Notes under the pieces: generated by a model
The model's input: only the letters and a program-made list of their open reading frames with translations
Told to the model about the DNA's origin: nothing
Database searches by the model: none
In this document: one piece after another, positions 1 to 12,681 of the stretch
How the letters are laid out: each line of letters begins with the position of its first letter
Position numbering within the stretch: position 1 is the first letter of the stretch
Translations under genes and position numbers: made by a program
Assembly: GCA_029962745.1 (NCBI GenBank)
Contig: CM057161.1
Location: 12,663,253 to 12,727,252, forward strand
From: Echinometra lucunter
Lineage: Eukaryota > Echinodermata > Echinoidea > Camarodonta > Echinometridae
Direction of reading: 5' to 3'
DNA length: 64,000 nucleotides

Positions 1-2336
1 TGATATAAGAGCGTTGTTCAACTGTGTGCTTTTGAACAAAAGTATTGAGCTCAGTTTCAGAGCACTCATCAAAAAATGCACTTTCAAATTTCATTTTCCA
101 TAATATAGACGCCCGTACAAAATCTGGCAAATGCTTTTTTCTCTGTAGTTACAAAAGTGGATCTAACCCCTTTTGCAAACAAACTCTTCAAATATAACAG
201 TGCACAACGCACATTTTCACTTAATATATTTGTGGTAATGTTGCACATTAATTGTCTACAATCACTGTAATACCAGTGTATGTTACTACATGTATAACAT
301 TTCTATAATTCGTAGAAAATAGGGTAAGGTTCGGAAATAAATAACATGGAAATAGACATGGAATTCTTTTTAATGTAAAGCGCTTGTTACTATTTCAGAT
401 ACGTGAAGAAGATGAATCAATTTATGCTATATGATAACAAATTACGACCCCTTTGGAAATGTTGACTAGGAAAAAGCTGCTTCATTGTACAGGTTAGAAA
501 AACGTATTTCAGGAAAAAGTGCACAAGGGCCCCGTTTCATAAAACTTGTTATCAGTAACAACTGCCACAGTTCTATGACAAATTTGCTCTCGGCCAATCA
601 GATGCAAGGATTTCAGTAGCTTATATCAGTTATTGCAACTTGATATTGATAACAGTTTTATGAAACGGGGCCCTGATCCTCATCTTCAGAAACACACCCA
701 CAAGGCTAATTTCTATTTACACACAAGACTTACTATATCATTGAGTGAAGGCTATAGTATGAAGAAATGGAAGACTATATCGATATAACATTATCAATAT
801 GAGAATAACCACAACAACGAAGTTATCACAAGGAAACTGATGCAGTCATCGTTATTAAGGCCATATCATATAATTCTTTGGCGATTTACATTTTGCGTGT
901 TTTGATATAAGTCACAGGCCGCATATATATGCATTTGATATTTTGAAGCCGACAGTATACACTGTTGTTCAACTGCACCATACCGAGTCTGTTCTCATAA
1001 ACATTATGTATTACATAGCACAATATAATAGGGTATGTCAAGGGCATCGCTATAATTTGAATGTGGGTTTTCAGACCATAATTGCAAAAGGATCAGAATG
1101 TTTTTTTAAAAGAAATTTCGAAAAGAAAAAATGTCTAGAATAATCAATTTGGGGACATGAAATTTTGATCGAAAGATAACACACCCCCACACCAATCTAG
1201 CGACGCCCTTGTGACCTGTTGTCACTGATTAAAATCGATACCCTGACGTATTTTTATAAATTGATAATTTTTGTTCAAGGCTTCATCGCTTTTAAAGTAA
1301 ATTATAGTATGTGTTATTACCCGATTAAATTCAAAACATAATCTGAATAATACATTCATGATCTACGCGACATTGTTGGAGAAATGTACGCTACAAAGAC
1401 ACAAGGACAGGCCACCATTATTCCACATATATATATTTGAGTGTTGAAACCGCGGGGGGGGGGGGGGGTAAAGGCGCACTTTATAACACACAGGTGAATC
1501 CATTGACATAAGAGGGGTTGAGGTTTTAAACCTGCTCACTGGAAGAGAATGGGTACGAGACATTTCAAGCGCAAACTTTGTTGCGTCACTGCCGTTAATT
1601 CTGAACGCAAAAATACACCCCCGCGCGGTTCCCCTCCCCCCCCCCCAATCATAATGTAAAAAAGTCTTTAGCGTTCATTAAGAGAATTTCCATTTAATAT
1701 GACATATGCTTCAACAAGTGTTTCACCATATGTCAAAAAGAATAAAAAGTATGCAGAAGTTGATCACATTGGTGCAGTACATATAGGTGATATGTTGCCC
1801 TTTTCCCTTAATAATAATACGTAAAGTGCGCCAGCGCTTGAAGTGTTAGTGGTTCTGCCGGTGCCACTATATCCCCTATGAAAAGCTATTGATTTAAACA
1901 ATCTACTCTGATAACCATAATACAGTACTAACCACATTTTCATTGTGATCAGCCATTTGCGAGTACAATTTTTGTAAAAAAATCTGTGTATTTCAATGTA
2001 CTATCGATGAAACTGCTTTTAAAATAGGTCCTGTTCTAATGTTACCAGTTGTTGAACCACAACGAAACATCTGTGAACACACTTAGCTATTCGATCTTTA
2101 TACGGTTCTGTATATATAAACTTAATTGTTTAGAAAATAGGGCTTTTTAAATCGAAAAAAAAATATTCTAAACATAATCTGAGACAAGCTATAGGCCTAA
2201 AATATACAATCAATACGCTCATGAAACTTGCAAATTAAGGGTTACGTGGAGACGGTAGAGAACGAGAATGAGTAGGATAACATGGAGAAATAATGAAACA
2301 GCTTGAAGACATAGAACTGTATGGTTGTACATTATC
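1..2336. other. 3' flank of the acidic-protein gene, mostly non-coding
   Basis: No credible coding sequence is seen here. The stretch lies downstream of the stop codon of the minus-strand gene and must include its 3' UTR. I see no AATAAA on the minus strand within the first few hundred bases after the stop; the nearest weak candidate is an ATTAAA near 1692. A small inverted-repeat element sits at 527-673. Homopolymer runs of G (about 1455-1469) and C (about 1636-1647) are also present. Confidence 0.6.
527..673. mobile_element. Small palindromic MITE, CCAATCA family A, copy 1
   Basis: The element is 147 bp and starts GGGCCCCGTTTCATAAAACT. Its right end is nearly the exact reverse complement over about 26 bases. 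The centre holds GGCCAATCAGATGCAAGG. A second copy lies at 20593-20747. It has no coding capacity, so it is a non-autonomous inverted-repeat element. The superfamily is not assigned because no clear target-site duplication is visible. Confidence 0.85.
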
Positions 2337-4378
2337 TCATGCTCTCTCCATTCGATCTAATTCTGCAAACTGGGTTTTGGTCTCCTTGTAGATATTCATA
2401 AGTTCCAGTACATCTTCCTCTAGTTGTCGGTAGGTCTCCAACAAACCAATCAGCTGTCCTTCTTCGTAGCCAGGCACAGTTTGATTAGGATCGGACATGA
2501 TCCGATCCAGAAATGGATAGTCGTCTTTGAACTTCTGCATGTCTAAGGTTCTCTCCGAAAGGAGTTCGCTTAATGACTCCACCTGCCGCTGGAGACCTTC
2601 TCTCTCGGATAGTTCTTCTCCGGCAGAGTCGAAAGGAAGATCAAGTTTGAATTCTTCCTGATGGTAGTCACTTGTTTGGGCAGGCGGCGGCATGAATTGC
2701 TTGCCAGTGAAATCGGCTGAGACGGTCTCGTTCATACTGAAACCCTCACCCGGACTATCTACTAAATCTTCCACAGTGTCCGAAGGATGGTCGGAAGCAA
2801 AAGACTGTTCATGGAGTTCTTCGGGATGTTCTTTGGAAAGGTTTTCGGATTGGTTTCTGGAATGCTCCTCTGGCTGCAAGAATTGTTCTCCGGCGCTCTC
2901 TGAAAAGGTCACCTCATGTCGGCCGTCTATTGACTCTACGACAATGTCCGAACGACGTTCGAAGGAAAAGGACTGTTCCTGAAGTTTGACCATTTTGCCG
3001 TCTGGACCGGCGATTCCTTTGCTGATCTCATAGGAATAAAGGCTCTTTTGAATTTCCATGTGCTCCTCAGCCCGATATACCTCGATGGAGGCATTCACTG
3101 AGAGAGCAGCGGTTGGAGAATTGTTTGGTAGGCCTACTAAAGCGAACATGCGCTCCCCAGAGGCAAAGGACGTGTCATCATCATAATCGCCATCTTCTGA
3201 CGAACCAGAGTACCCTCTGTAATCAGAATGTGACCACATACTCTCCTCGCTTTGACTAAGTGGTTCGGTATGTCTGTTTATCTGACCATATTCGCCTGAT
3301 TTGGAATTCTCTGCTGGATGACGAGAAGGGTAGTTATCCAGGGATTCGTGTGGTTCCGGTGCGGGATTTGTTCGCGGGTCACCATCCCGTAAGCCTTGAT
3401 GGAAAATTGATCGTGCGAACACAGGTTGTACCTGCTCCGGTATGCTCATGTCTCTGGTAATGGTAGGTTCTGGGATAGGCTTAAAATCACCTGCCAAAGG
3501 CTGACCGCTGCTTAAGGCACCATTCTCAAACACATCTTTCACGCGTGCTGGAGTCGTCTCGTCAGGGTAATTCACTTTCAAGGTAACGGCAGGCTCAGGA
3601 ATGGGCAAGGGTTGATCACGCAAACTGTCCATGGTATTTCCATTTTGCAACTTCTCATTTTGAGGAAGGAGGTTATAATCATGTGGTGATGACGGAAATA
3701 ACTTTTGTCTCTGTTTTTCTATCTCTAACAATTCAGAAGAAGAGTCATAGTCGCTAAAAACGTGGTGTCCATTTTGCGACGGATGCATTATCTCTCGATT
3801 GTCCTTAAGCGGGTGAGAAGTGGAAAATCTTGGGGTCGGCTCTAGCGAGGACTCTCCGCCAGAAATCGGCCGAAATCTCATGTCATTGTCATGATCATAT
3901 TCTGCAGTCGGGACCTCACTCTGGTACGATCGCTCGGGGTCATCTTGGTGAAGGTATTGGTGGTATCCCGTTGTAGCTGGATCCTCTGGCCAGGACCTTC
4001 CACTGCTTGGTCCATAACCGGGAGGGATCTCTTCCAAGTAATCCTCACTAGAACTTGATACAGGTGAGTCTGATTGCCTGTCGCGCCCCTCGTAATTACT
4101 GTCTGTCGACGACTCACCGTTCTGCTGCTCGGCCATCTGTGCCAGCATGGCACTTGTGATGAAGAACATCCTACTAGCTTGCGGTTTCTCAGGCTCTTCC
4201 TCCTCTTCTTCCTCCTCTTGGTATGGCTCGTGGGAGTACCCCTGGTAACCGGGTAATTCACGTGATGCATGGTGTGACAGATCACGTGGGTCTCTTGGTT
4301 CCTTGAACATTGGCCTTTCCTGTTCTTCCTCTTCATCTTCTTCTACCAGTCCCACTTGATTGTCGAGGATGTACGTTC
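2337..4378 (-). CDS. Last coding exon of large acidic protein (C-terminal 680 residues)
   Basis: The exon opens after a pyrimidine-rich acceptor (TTAATTTTTCAG) at 4379 and supplies two bases that complete a glycine codon begun by the previous exon. It ends at a TGA at 2339-2337. In the isoform using the first exon at 32 kb it covers residues about 1341-2020. It opens with Glu-rich blocks, followed by a low-complexity Ser/Pro/Asp/Tyr-rich region that is probably disordered. Two PIPEP motifs lie near residues 1597-1650. A duplicated segment beginning L-x-EQSF lies near 1806-1904. The last 90 residues or so are heptad-like and Leu/Glu-rich, probably a coiled coil. I do not recognise the family. 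A cytoplasmic scaffold or tether is an inference from composition only. Confidence 0.88.
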
Positions 4379-4925
4379 CTGAAAAATTAATAATTGTGGG
4401 GGAAAAAAAAGAATGGTGAAATGGTAAATGAGGGCCCCCAAGTATAGCAGTACTTGTCTAAGATGGGGCTACCTTGTAAAAAAAAAACTGAATAAATAAA
4501 TAAATGAAATAGCGAATCGAATAATCAAGTATCAAATATGAAGAAACATAAAAAATCAAGAAACGAAGATGAATTCTTTTTATCATTACATTTCGTTCCG
4601 AGTTATTTTCAAAAACACATTTTACTTTAAAAGTAAAAACACATTTTTACTTTAAAAGTAAAAAGTAATTTTACAGTAAAAGTAAAAATACTTTCCAATG
4701 AAATATGATTACAAAAAATAACACATTTTTGCATGAAGTTTCCTTGCGACAGCGATTGATGGTTTATCCGACTTAAGTTTGGTATCGTAATGGTCTATGG
4801 TGTAAAGCTAATACATGATATTGATAATCTAGCATGCAAAAAAAAAATGTGTTTCACTTTACGAAGAAATTGTACTGAAAATTTGTTTAGCTCTGACCCA
4901 TACTGATAAAGATAAAAATGATTAC
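4379..4925 (-). other. 547-bp intron between the two large exons
   Basis: The donor is CAG|GTAATC and the acceptor TTTTTCAG. The phase is 1 on both sides. Near 4443-4505 there is a retroelement-tail-like stretch (GGGGCTACCTTGTAAA followed by AATAAATAAATA). At about 4619-4690 there are tandem copies of a TTTTACTTTAAAAGTAAAA palindrome. Confidence 0.85.
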
Positions 4926-7900
4926 CTGAGGTATCTGAACTTGAGACTGAAGAAGAATCATCATCTGAGTATGAAATAGTGTCTGGTCTCAATCTCTCGG
5001 GAACTGCATCCTCGACCTCGGGATAGCCCTTGGTGACTCTCTCGGATGACTCGGGCACTGCTTCTTCCATCGCCTCTCTGGTATCAGTAATGTAGCTCTC
5101 GGTCACGACCTGTTTTGGAGACAAGCTAACTTGGTCATCTTGTTCAGTTGGTTTCCTTTCAAGGGAGGCGAACAGTTCATCGAAATTGATTTGGGACTCC
5201 TCATTCTGCATGTCAGGGAAGATGGGTTCATCAACGTCCGATGGATAGTCGTCATCGTCAAGGTTTTCTTTTGATGGCGAAGAGACAAGAGCAAAAAGTG
5301 TCGACTTCTGTTCTGGAGTGAGATCTTTACCGACAAGGTTACTGACCAGCGCAAATGCCCGACCGCCGGGGAGCATGGGATCATTGAGAAGGGATTTATA
5401 GAAGAGGCTGTCCTGACTGTCATACATGCCGTAGGAGTACAGGAAAGGTTTCTGCAAGAGGAATTGAATGGCTTCCCTCACCATGGCATCAGTGATTACT
5501 CTTTTGCGATGAGGGCTTGGTTCGCTGACGTCAGAGTCATCTAGATCAATATCCACTGACAGCTCGCCACCGAGTGATTTCAAAACCGATTTCAAGTTAC
5601 GATGACCATTCACCGTCTTTCTCACATCTGTAGGAATCACATCCTCCTCCTTTATAGGTGTTACCATGCTAGGTGTGGCTAGTGGGACGTTGGAATGGAT
5701 GCTGCTTACATCTAGCTCTGGTCCTGCTTCTGCTGCAGCGGCAGGTCGAGGTACAATTACCTTGTCGTCCTTATAAAGGATTTCTGCTCCAACTTCTTCT
5801 CGTTCCAATGTATCAGCAGGAGGGATCTGTTCTTGTTCGTTAAGGCCTGTGATGTTGCTGAAAAAGTCAACGTCTTTCGAATCATCTATTGATACAGGTG
5901 CAGGAATCACACTATTTTCACAGATTGGTTCTCTGTCGTGTAAGTGTTCATCGGAAGGTTCTGAATCAACCACATGTTGCGTTTCGACTTCAGCTAGAAG
6001 AAAATCTTCGATTCTAAGATCTGTAGTTTCATCACCACCATCTTCCTCTTTCACTGCTTCGGTATAACCTTCACCGCTGAGGGAAGACAGAATATCTCTT
6101 AAATATGTCTTTGGTACTGTTACCGAGGCAGTCACTATTTGACCGTCCGAATCTTGATTCGTCGGAGAGGGGACTTCTCCTAGCTGTTCATACTGGGCAG
6201 TACTAACGGAACCTGCCCTTTGAAAGTCAAAACTTTCCTTACCGTTAATTTGTTGCGTCGGTATATTCTGCGGTACTGACAGATCAGAATCATGTTCATT
6301 GTCCAAATCATTTGGCTCTTGAGAACGGAAGCAGAATGTGTCTATGCTTGAACACTCCACTGGCTGTGCAGCTGCAGACGTGATGAGCTCCTCGTTTACG
6401 GCTGGCCTCCGGTCGATGCCGACGACTTCACCATCACCCATATCACGATGGTCATCAACGCCTGCACTTCCAATGGTAGCCATGAACTCAACCATGCCGA
6501 TCTTTGGATCATGGTCTGTTTCAAATTCGTCTTCAGATTTCCCAGAAGGAATCTCTTCACCCGTGAGTTTCGTCAACAAATCATGTACATTGGTAGGATC
6601 CTTATGTGATGCTTTCACAGTTGCAACTATTTCCACATCGGGATCTGACTCGACTTCAGCATCACTCTTGAAATCGTTTTCCAAATGTTTTTCTTCATCG
6701 TGTACTACGCTTACAGTAACATTGACGTCGACTGGAAGTTGTGTATTGAGTTTCGTTTGATTTTGGTTTTCATCACTCTCTGGAGTGTAATCACTCGCGT
6801 TGTAGGTGTCTTTGGCAAAGTCATCATCCCCATCATTAGGCACACTATGGTCATCAGCTCCGTCTGGAAGTGCACTTGTATTTTCAGTCTCATACCTGAT
6901 CTCACTTTGTGGTGAAGCAAAGTCCTCTGCAGTACTATCTTCCTCTACGATATCATCATCAACGCTGTCAATTCTAATTTGTGGAATTGGGCCGTCACTT
7001 ACGCGGCGATAACTTCTTAATCTCTCCTCTGCTATTTCATCGACAACAGTTTGTGGAAGTTCACTATCATCAGCTGCTAAAGTCGATTTATCTTTAATTG
7101 CTAATTCGTCGAGAGTGTCTAGTATCATCTCTTTCGCTAGGGAATCTGCGACAACATTTTCAACACTGACGCGGTTCTCGTCATAGTTAGCTTCATCCGA
7201 TGCTTCATTTGGACTACTTCCTAACATACATTCGACCTCTTGACTGTCTACTGGCTGTACAAGGTCATTATAATTTTCACCAACCTTTCCATGGAAGGCT
7301 TCGTTTGGAATGTCCATATCATTCCTGGTTTCGTTAATCATTTCGTTCGAAAGGCGATCGGCAATTACATTTCCCACCTCCATTACCTCTTCCCTCGGCA
7401 AATCAACTTTTGTTGCAGCGATGTCACTTCTAGCGTCCTTCACCATGTCATCTGCAACGGCATCGGCAACTACATTGCCAACATCTTCTCTTTTCTCCTT
7501 GTCCATATCATGTTCAAATTCAGAGTTCTTCACAATGCCATCTGCAATTGCATCGGCAACTACATTGCCAACATGCGTTCTTTCCTCCTTGTCCAAATCA
7601 TGTTCAATTTCAGAGTCCGAATCGCAGGTCAACTCTTTCACCATTTCATTTGAAATGATATCGGCAACTACATTTTCAACCTCCGTTCTTTCATCCCGAT
7701 CCAAATCTTGTTCTCTTGCCTTGATGTCGCCTCCGGCGTCCTTCACTGTGTCGGCGTCGCTCGACGTCGTGGTGTCATCCGATCCGTCTTCTACAACATC
7801 GTCATCAATGGCGTTCTTTACCACGGGAGCATTAGGCACATCATGCCGTTCAACTGTGACGTATTCCACCGACGTTTTAAGCGTGGTGATGTCTTTCTCT

Positions 7901-8683
7901 TCAGACGTTCCTTCTTCTGACTGACCAGATCTCTCTGGTCTGTCATCTTGGTTTTCAGGAATGGCTGAAGATTGTGGAATGGAATCTTCTGCACTTGTTA
8001 AGGTTAATTTCACATCTTCGTCCACGGGAACTGAATATGATTTGTCCAAGTTATTTTCGTCTTTTACATTATTCGGCGATTCATCAATGTTTTGCATGTC
8101 TAACACTGCATAGGCATCATCTAAGGCCTCATCTACTCCAATATTAGAGTTTCTATCCCACTCATTTTTGACCAGCACATCACCTGGGAGTTTCACATCC
8201 TCACCTGCATGATCGGTTGGTGAAGGTTGTGAAACATTTTGGGTGTCGACAACATCATGACTTTTCAGTAGTTCTTTACCTTCATTGTCTAAAATTTCAA
8301 ATGCATCATCTACAGCTTGATCCACAATGTCACGAGCTTGATCCCGATACACTGCATCATCCATGTTTTGATCACGTGATGTATCACTTGGTCCATCAGC
8401 CAATCGATAGCTGTCTGGATATTCGTCAGGATTCTGCACACTATCCATGGCATCCGCGAAATCGTCTAAGCTGCTATGTGTACTTTCACTGTCACTGCCG
8501 ATTCGTTTTCTTGCTTCATCTGCCTGGTTCGCGTTCTCCGGTCCAGTGGAATTCTCTGCCGCTGTACCGATCCTGCTGTCATCGGGGCTTTCGTTCGAGT
8601 TCGTCTGTCGCTGTTCCTCCTTCGAAGATGATTTCTCGGGATTATCAATGTCCGTACCGAATTCGTCCTCCTCAGACTCCTCT
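4926..8683 (-). CDS. Giant internal exon of large acidic protein (about 1,250 residues)
   Basis: This is a single 3,758-bp open exon. The acceptor is TTCGTTATAG at 8684 and takes one base, so upstream exons must end in phase 2. The donor at 4925 leaves one base. It encodes residues about 89-1340 and is extremely rich in Asp and Glu. Helical motifs of the form IVDQAVDDAFEILD (residues about 203-221) and VDEALDDAYAVLD follow the start. Five copies of a unit with core V-x-NV[VI]AD lie at residues about 410-615. A less acidic, probably folded block near residues 1154-1221 contains REAIQFLLQKPFLYSYGMY and ends FALVSSP. No enzyme motif is seen. The repeated helices resemble sites that bind the regulatory subunit of protein kinase A, but this is a weak inference. 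Many shadow ORFs run antisense through the exon. Confidence 0.88.
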
Positions 8684-9691
8684 CTATAACGAAATAACGA
8701 AAGAGAATGAGAAAATATTAGCAAGGAATGTAATCATGCCTACAACAGAACATTCAATACATAAGATGAGAGTGTTCCTTTCATGTACTTCGTAAGTGCC
8801 AATTTTGCTCTCTTCAATCTAGAGGGAAATTCGTACTTACAGCTCTGAACAAGTGCTCACAAAAGTGGAGTATGTTACACCGTTGCGCTTAGTAAAGGAG
8901 ACTGTAACATATAGTTAGAACAAATTACCCTCGATCACATAAGAGCTTATTTTACAAAAAAGGGCCTTATTCTCGAAAAAATTTCCTCTTGTATCTTACC
9001 AAATATTTGAAAATACCAGATGACAAGACTATAGATTGATTTAAATCTCCAACAAGCAGGCGAGCAATACAAAAGCAAAAGCTTAGCCATTCAATTCTGC
9101 CATAGCAGTGAGACCCGCCGACATAGTTATGTCCATATATACTATGAGTCAACATCTGCATCAGGGCTATAATTGTGTACGACTGCATTTTCCCAAATGC
9201 ACACGTATTGTTTGTACACCACAATGACTGGACTTTGGACCAAGCGTGGTTGTCATAAAAAGCACTGAGAATACGACGACTAAAAGTGATGTATCTTCGA
9301 CAAACACACAGGCATTATTTCAATAGATACATATATATTTATGCTATTATTTGTACAGGCTGTTCCGAACAATAACATGATGTCCAATGTAAACGTATGA
9401 TAAAATGATTATGAAAGAACAAGCACTGCTACATTTTTTGTTTGTTTTCAATGCAATTTACATGGTGAATCGAATATTTATATCATTTTTATTATCATTT
9501 TTGAAAATTAAATTTGTATCACAGCTAAAGCAATGGGCAAAATTTCATAGATATGATATTTTACGTTTTTCATTAGGAGACCTAGACGCACACATTCATG
9601 CTGGATTATAAATAAAATAAAGAAAAATCAAGGAAACATTTAAAATGACAGTTCCGCAGTTTCTCTAAAAAAAAACCCAGTAGTATAACCA

Positions 9692-9851
9692 GGGGAGCGT
9701 TTCATGAAAGGATTTGTCGGATGTTTTATCCGACAAAGTCTGTTTTATCCGACAGTTGCCATATTAACGATGCTTCTCAGCCAATCAAAATCAAGGAAAG
9801 ATGTCAGATCTGACAACTTGTCAGACAACAAATGTTGATGAAACGCTCCCC
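9692..9851. mobile_element. Small palindromic MITE, CCAATCA family B, intact copy
   Basis: The element is 160 bp, bounded by GGGGAGCG and CGCTCCCC. Left half: GTTTCATGAAAGGATTTGTC. Centre: CTCAGCCAATCAAAATCAAG. Two further copies lie nested at 48343-48805. Confidence 0.85.
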
Positions 9852-10182
9852 TGAACCCAAGGCCCACTTTCGACAGGACAAGCCCATACGATGTAAATTT
9901 TGTTATGACGATATTCGCGGAATACTGGGTGTCCCAGAAAATATGGAACGATGGATTTTCAGTACTTTACCCTCAAAATGTTGATATTTTGTCTACACCG
10001 ATGGCTAAAGTATCATCTCCCGAAGAAAATGATAACAAGATCATTGAATATGGCGAAGTAATTTTGATCCTATGCCCGTTTTTTAAAATACCGTAATTTT
10101 CAATTTTCGCATGTTTTTGCGACAGATGAGAGCAGAATAATATTGTGCCAGGAATGGTCTTCCATAATTATGGCATGTTTCG

Positions 10183-10251
10183 TTATTTATTTATTTATTT
10201 ATTCATTATTTATTATTATTATTATTCATTTATTTATTTATTTATTTATTT
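10183..10251. repeat. ATTT/ATT microsatellite
   Basis: Runs of TTAT and ATT units are interrupted by ATTCATT. Confidence 0.9.
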
Positions 10252-11999
10252 GGCTATAAAAATCAGAAATTGATACGCAATTGACATACAAAGTGAACAG
10301 AATAAAATGCATACAAATATCTTTAAAATGATAGCAAGAGAATGAAATGAGAAGTAAAGAGCAGAGGAAAGAAATGGTTGCTTATGGGCCAGGGCTCGCA
10401 AAAGTGAAATCCTTCACTATTACCCGGAGGCATGCGAGCCCTCATAGGCAAGATGAAAAATACAAATATTTCACAATAGCAATTTAAAATATAAATATAA
10501 ATAAAATAAATAGCGAGGTTAAAAAACACTGCAGCACTATGAACTTGCTCCTCCTCCTGCCATACCCCCTTCCCAGAATAACATAATTAATGATAATATT
10601 AAAAATAAGAAGAATTATACAACATTGGTATGATAATTGGTGACAAATTCAGATTCCCAAGACACAAAATCAATAACACAGGATGGAAATTATGTTGAGC
10701 TACATGTATCAATGGGCTTCCCTCAAACATCGTATTATGAAAGGTCTTCCCGACTTAATTTTGCTCTCATCTCTGACCCAAAATTTGAAAATGACTTGGG
10801 CGTAGAATAAAAAAAACCTCGCCAAATTCAATGATATCGGTATTATTCTTCTTGGTAGAGGATGCTGTACCCTATGATGTAGAAAAATTACATACTTTTC
10901 GAAGGTAAAGTACTGAAAATCCGCCGTTCCGCTTTTTCTGGGACACCCGGTGCATATCCAGACTTAGGTAAAAGTACACTGTGCTAGAACGATATAATTT
11001 GTAGGACCAAACGTCACTTCAAAAGAGCGAGGGAATGGCTCTTTAACACTTTAACAAACTCTGACCTTAAAAACTTGCGTGTGTTTTTTTTTTTAAGGTG
11101 TTGCTGATTTATAAGTTGCTGTGATACATTGTGAACATTACTAGATCGCTTTCATTCTACTTCTTCCACCCGAACAGTGCGACAATGATTTGAAAAGAAA
11201 GGAAAACAGTAGGTCAGAAGCAATGAGCTGTGTAACACACAAGTTTTTATTAACTTTCAAAAGTATTACCGCCCATTGGTAAACAAGAGATTATACAATG
11301 TACACTACCAAATCAAACACTGGCCCTATACGGTTGAGTTGGAAAATTCTTGAAAAACAAAATTAGGGCAATATTTATTGGCCTTCGTGTTGACACATTT
11401 CAACATCAGTCTTGCTCCATTGCCTACTGAAGATTGGTGACGTGAGAGGGTTCGTTATGCTATTTGCGAAATGATACGAGGCGAATAACCAATATAGCCG
11501 TTGTTTCGTTTTCAATACCTGACGCATCAGGTGAAACTTGACATCGCTTAATGAGTGTATCACAATTTCAAAGGCATATTTTTTTCCAACAATCATGAGA
11601 TTCAAGGTAGGCTTACAGTCGTCAATTCGACCAGCGTTGAAATCTAACAATGCTGTGACAGATTACCTCGGTGAGAGATTGGGTAGCAGCTCAAAAGTTA
11701 TCTAGTGCTACTTCCATTTGAAATCACATGGGATGAACTAAATGGTGTACCAGTGACCGACCCTAGGATTATTTTTACCCCCCTTTCCGAATTTGGACGA
11801 CAACCACAATCGGTCATTCGGGTTCTCCCGTCAACTCTTTTCAAGATTTCTTTTTAGAATGAAAATTTAGCGCCTTGAAGTTGAAAGACGCATCTGAGAA
11901 GGGGGTTACGAACTCCAATTAATTCTTAAAGGTCTGCGCGAAAATTATTTCATTATCGGAAGGGGCAGATACCCGGAACCTTCACAAGTTTTAAGCGTG

Positions 12000-12681
12000 G
12001 GTACTCTCTTTAAAAAAAAAAAAAAAAGGAGTGAACTCGTTCACTCTGTTTGAGGTGAATTTCAGAAGAGAGTGAAGTCAGAGTGAATTAAGAGTAAGAA
12101 TTTTGATATTCACTCTTTATTCACTCTTTTAACTCAAAATTCTGAGTGATCACTGTGGTCACCCCTCAAAGAGTGAATATCACATTTGAAAAAAAAAAAA
12201 ACTCTAAATGCACTCTTTTTTAAAATTCACCCCTAACAAAGTGAGAAGCGAGTTGGCTCAGTCGGTAAAGCGTCTGCCTGTCGAACCAAAGACCGTGGGT
12301 TCGAGTCCAGCCCAGGCGGATGAGTGAAGCCTACGTTGTGTGTTATCGTGCCCCTCCCCTGTTTCATAGACGCAGGCTATGCTACAGTGGAAAACACTCC
12401 GTCCCTCGGATAGGACGTTAAATGGAGGTCCCGTGTAAAGGAGAGTCACCACCTTTGCACGTTAAAGATCCCACTGCACTATTTGTATAAGAGTAGGGGG
12501 AAACCCCGGTGTATGTGGTCCACCTGCACACCCCCAATTAGTGAAATCGGGAGGAGAGACACCTGAGGGTTACAGTGTTTCATTTCGCTTTTCGCCTCCC
12601 AAGCACAGGTGACGCCAAACCAAAAAATAATGATAATAATAATAAGTGAACGCTCTCGCTCCTTTCTTAAAAGAGAGTATG
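12000..12681. mobile_element. Word-repeat foldback element split by a SINE
   Basis: The left end (TACTCTCTTTAAAA then GGAGTGAAC) matches the reverse complement of the right end (GCTCCTTTCTTAAAAGAGAG, 12660-12680). The interior is made of degenerate AGAGTGAA and TTCACTCT words. The two halves are separated by the tRNA-derived SINE at 12245-12643, so the foldback is older. Confidence 0.75.
12245..12643 (+). mobile_element. tRNA-derived SINE
   Basis: The 5' part is tRNA-like: A-box-like TTGGCTCAGTCGGTAAAGC, B-box-like GGGTTCGAGTCC, and CCCAGGCG closing. A unique body follows, containing CACGTTAAAGATCCCACTGC, and it ends in an AAT-rich simple tail. AAGTGA flanks both ends (12239-12244 and 12644-12649) and is a likely target-site duplication. 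Internal RNA polymerase III promoter boxes are expected from the class. It is not a working tRNA gene: the cloverleaf is degenerate and the unit continues about 320 bases past the tRNA part. Confidence 0.85.

Noticed and set aside
5849..8795. Many plus-strand ORFs of 70-204 codons opposite the giant exon
   Set aside because: They are antisense shadows of a long GC-balanced acidic ORF (Ser/Thr/Val-rich mirror images) with no independent support.
12248..12320. Possible tRNA gene
   Set aside because: A- and B-box-like motifs are present, but the cloverleaf is degenerate and the unit continues as a SINE body with a simple-repeat tail and flanking duplication.
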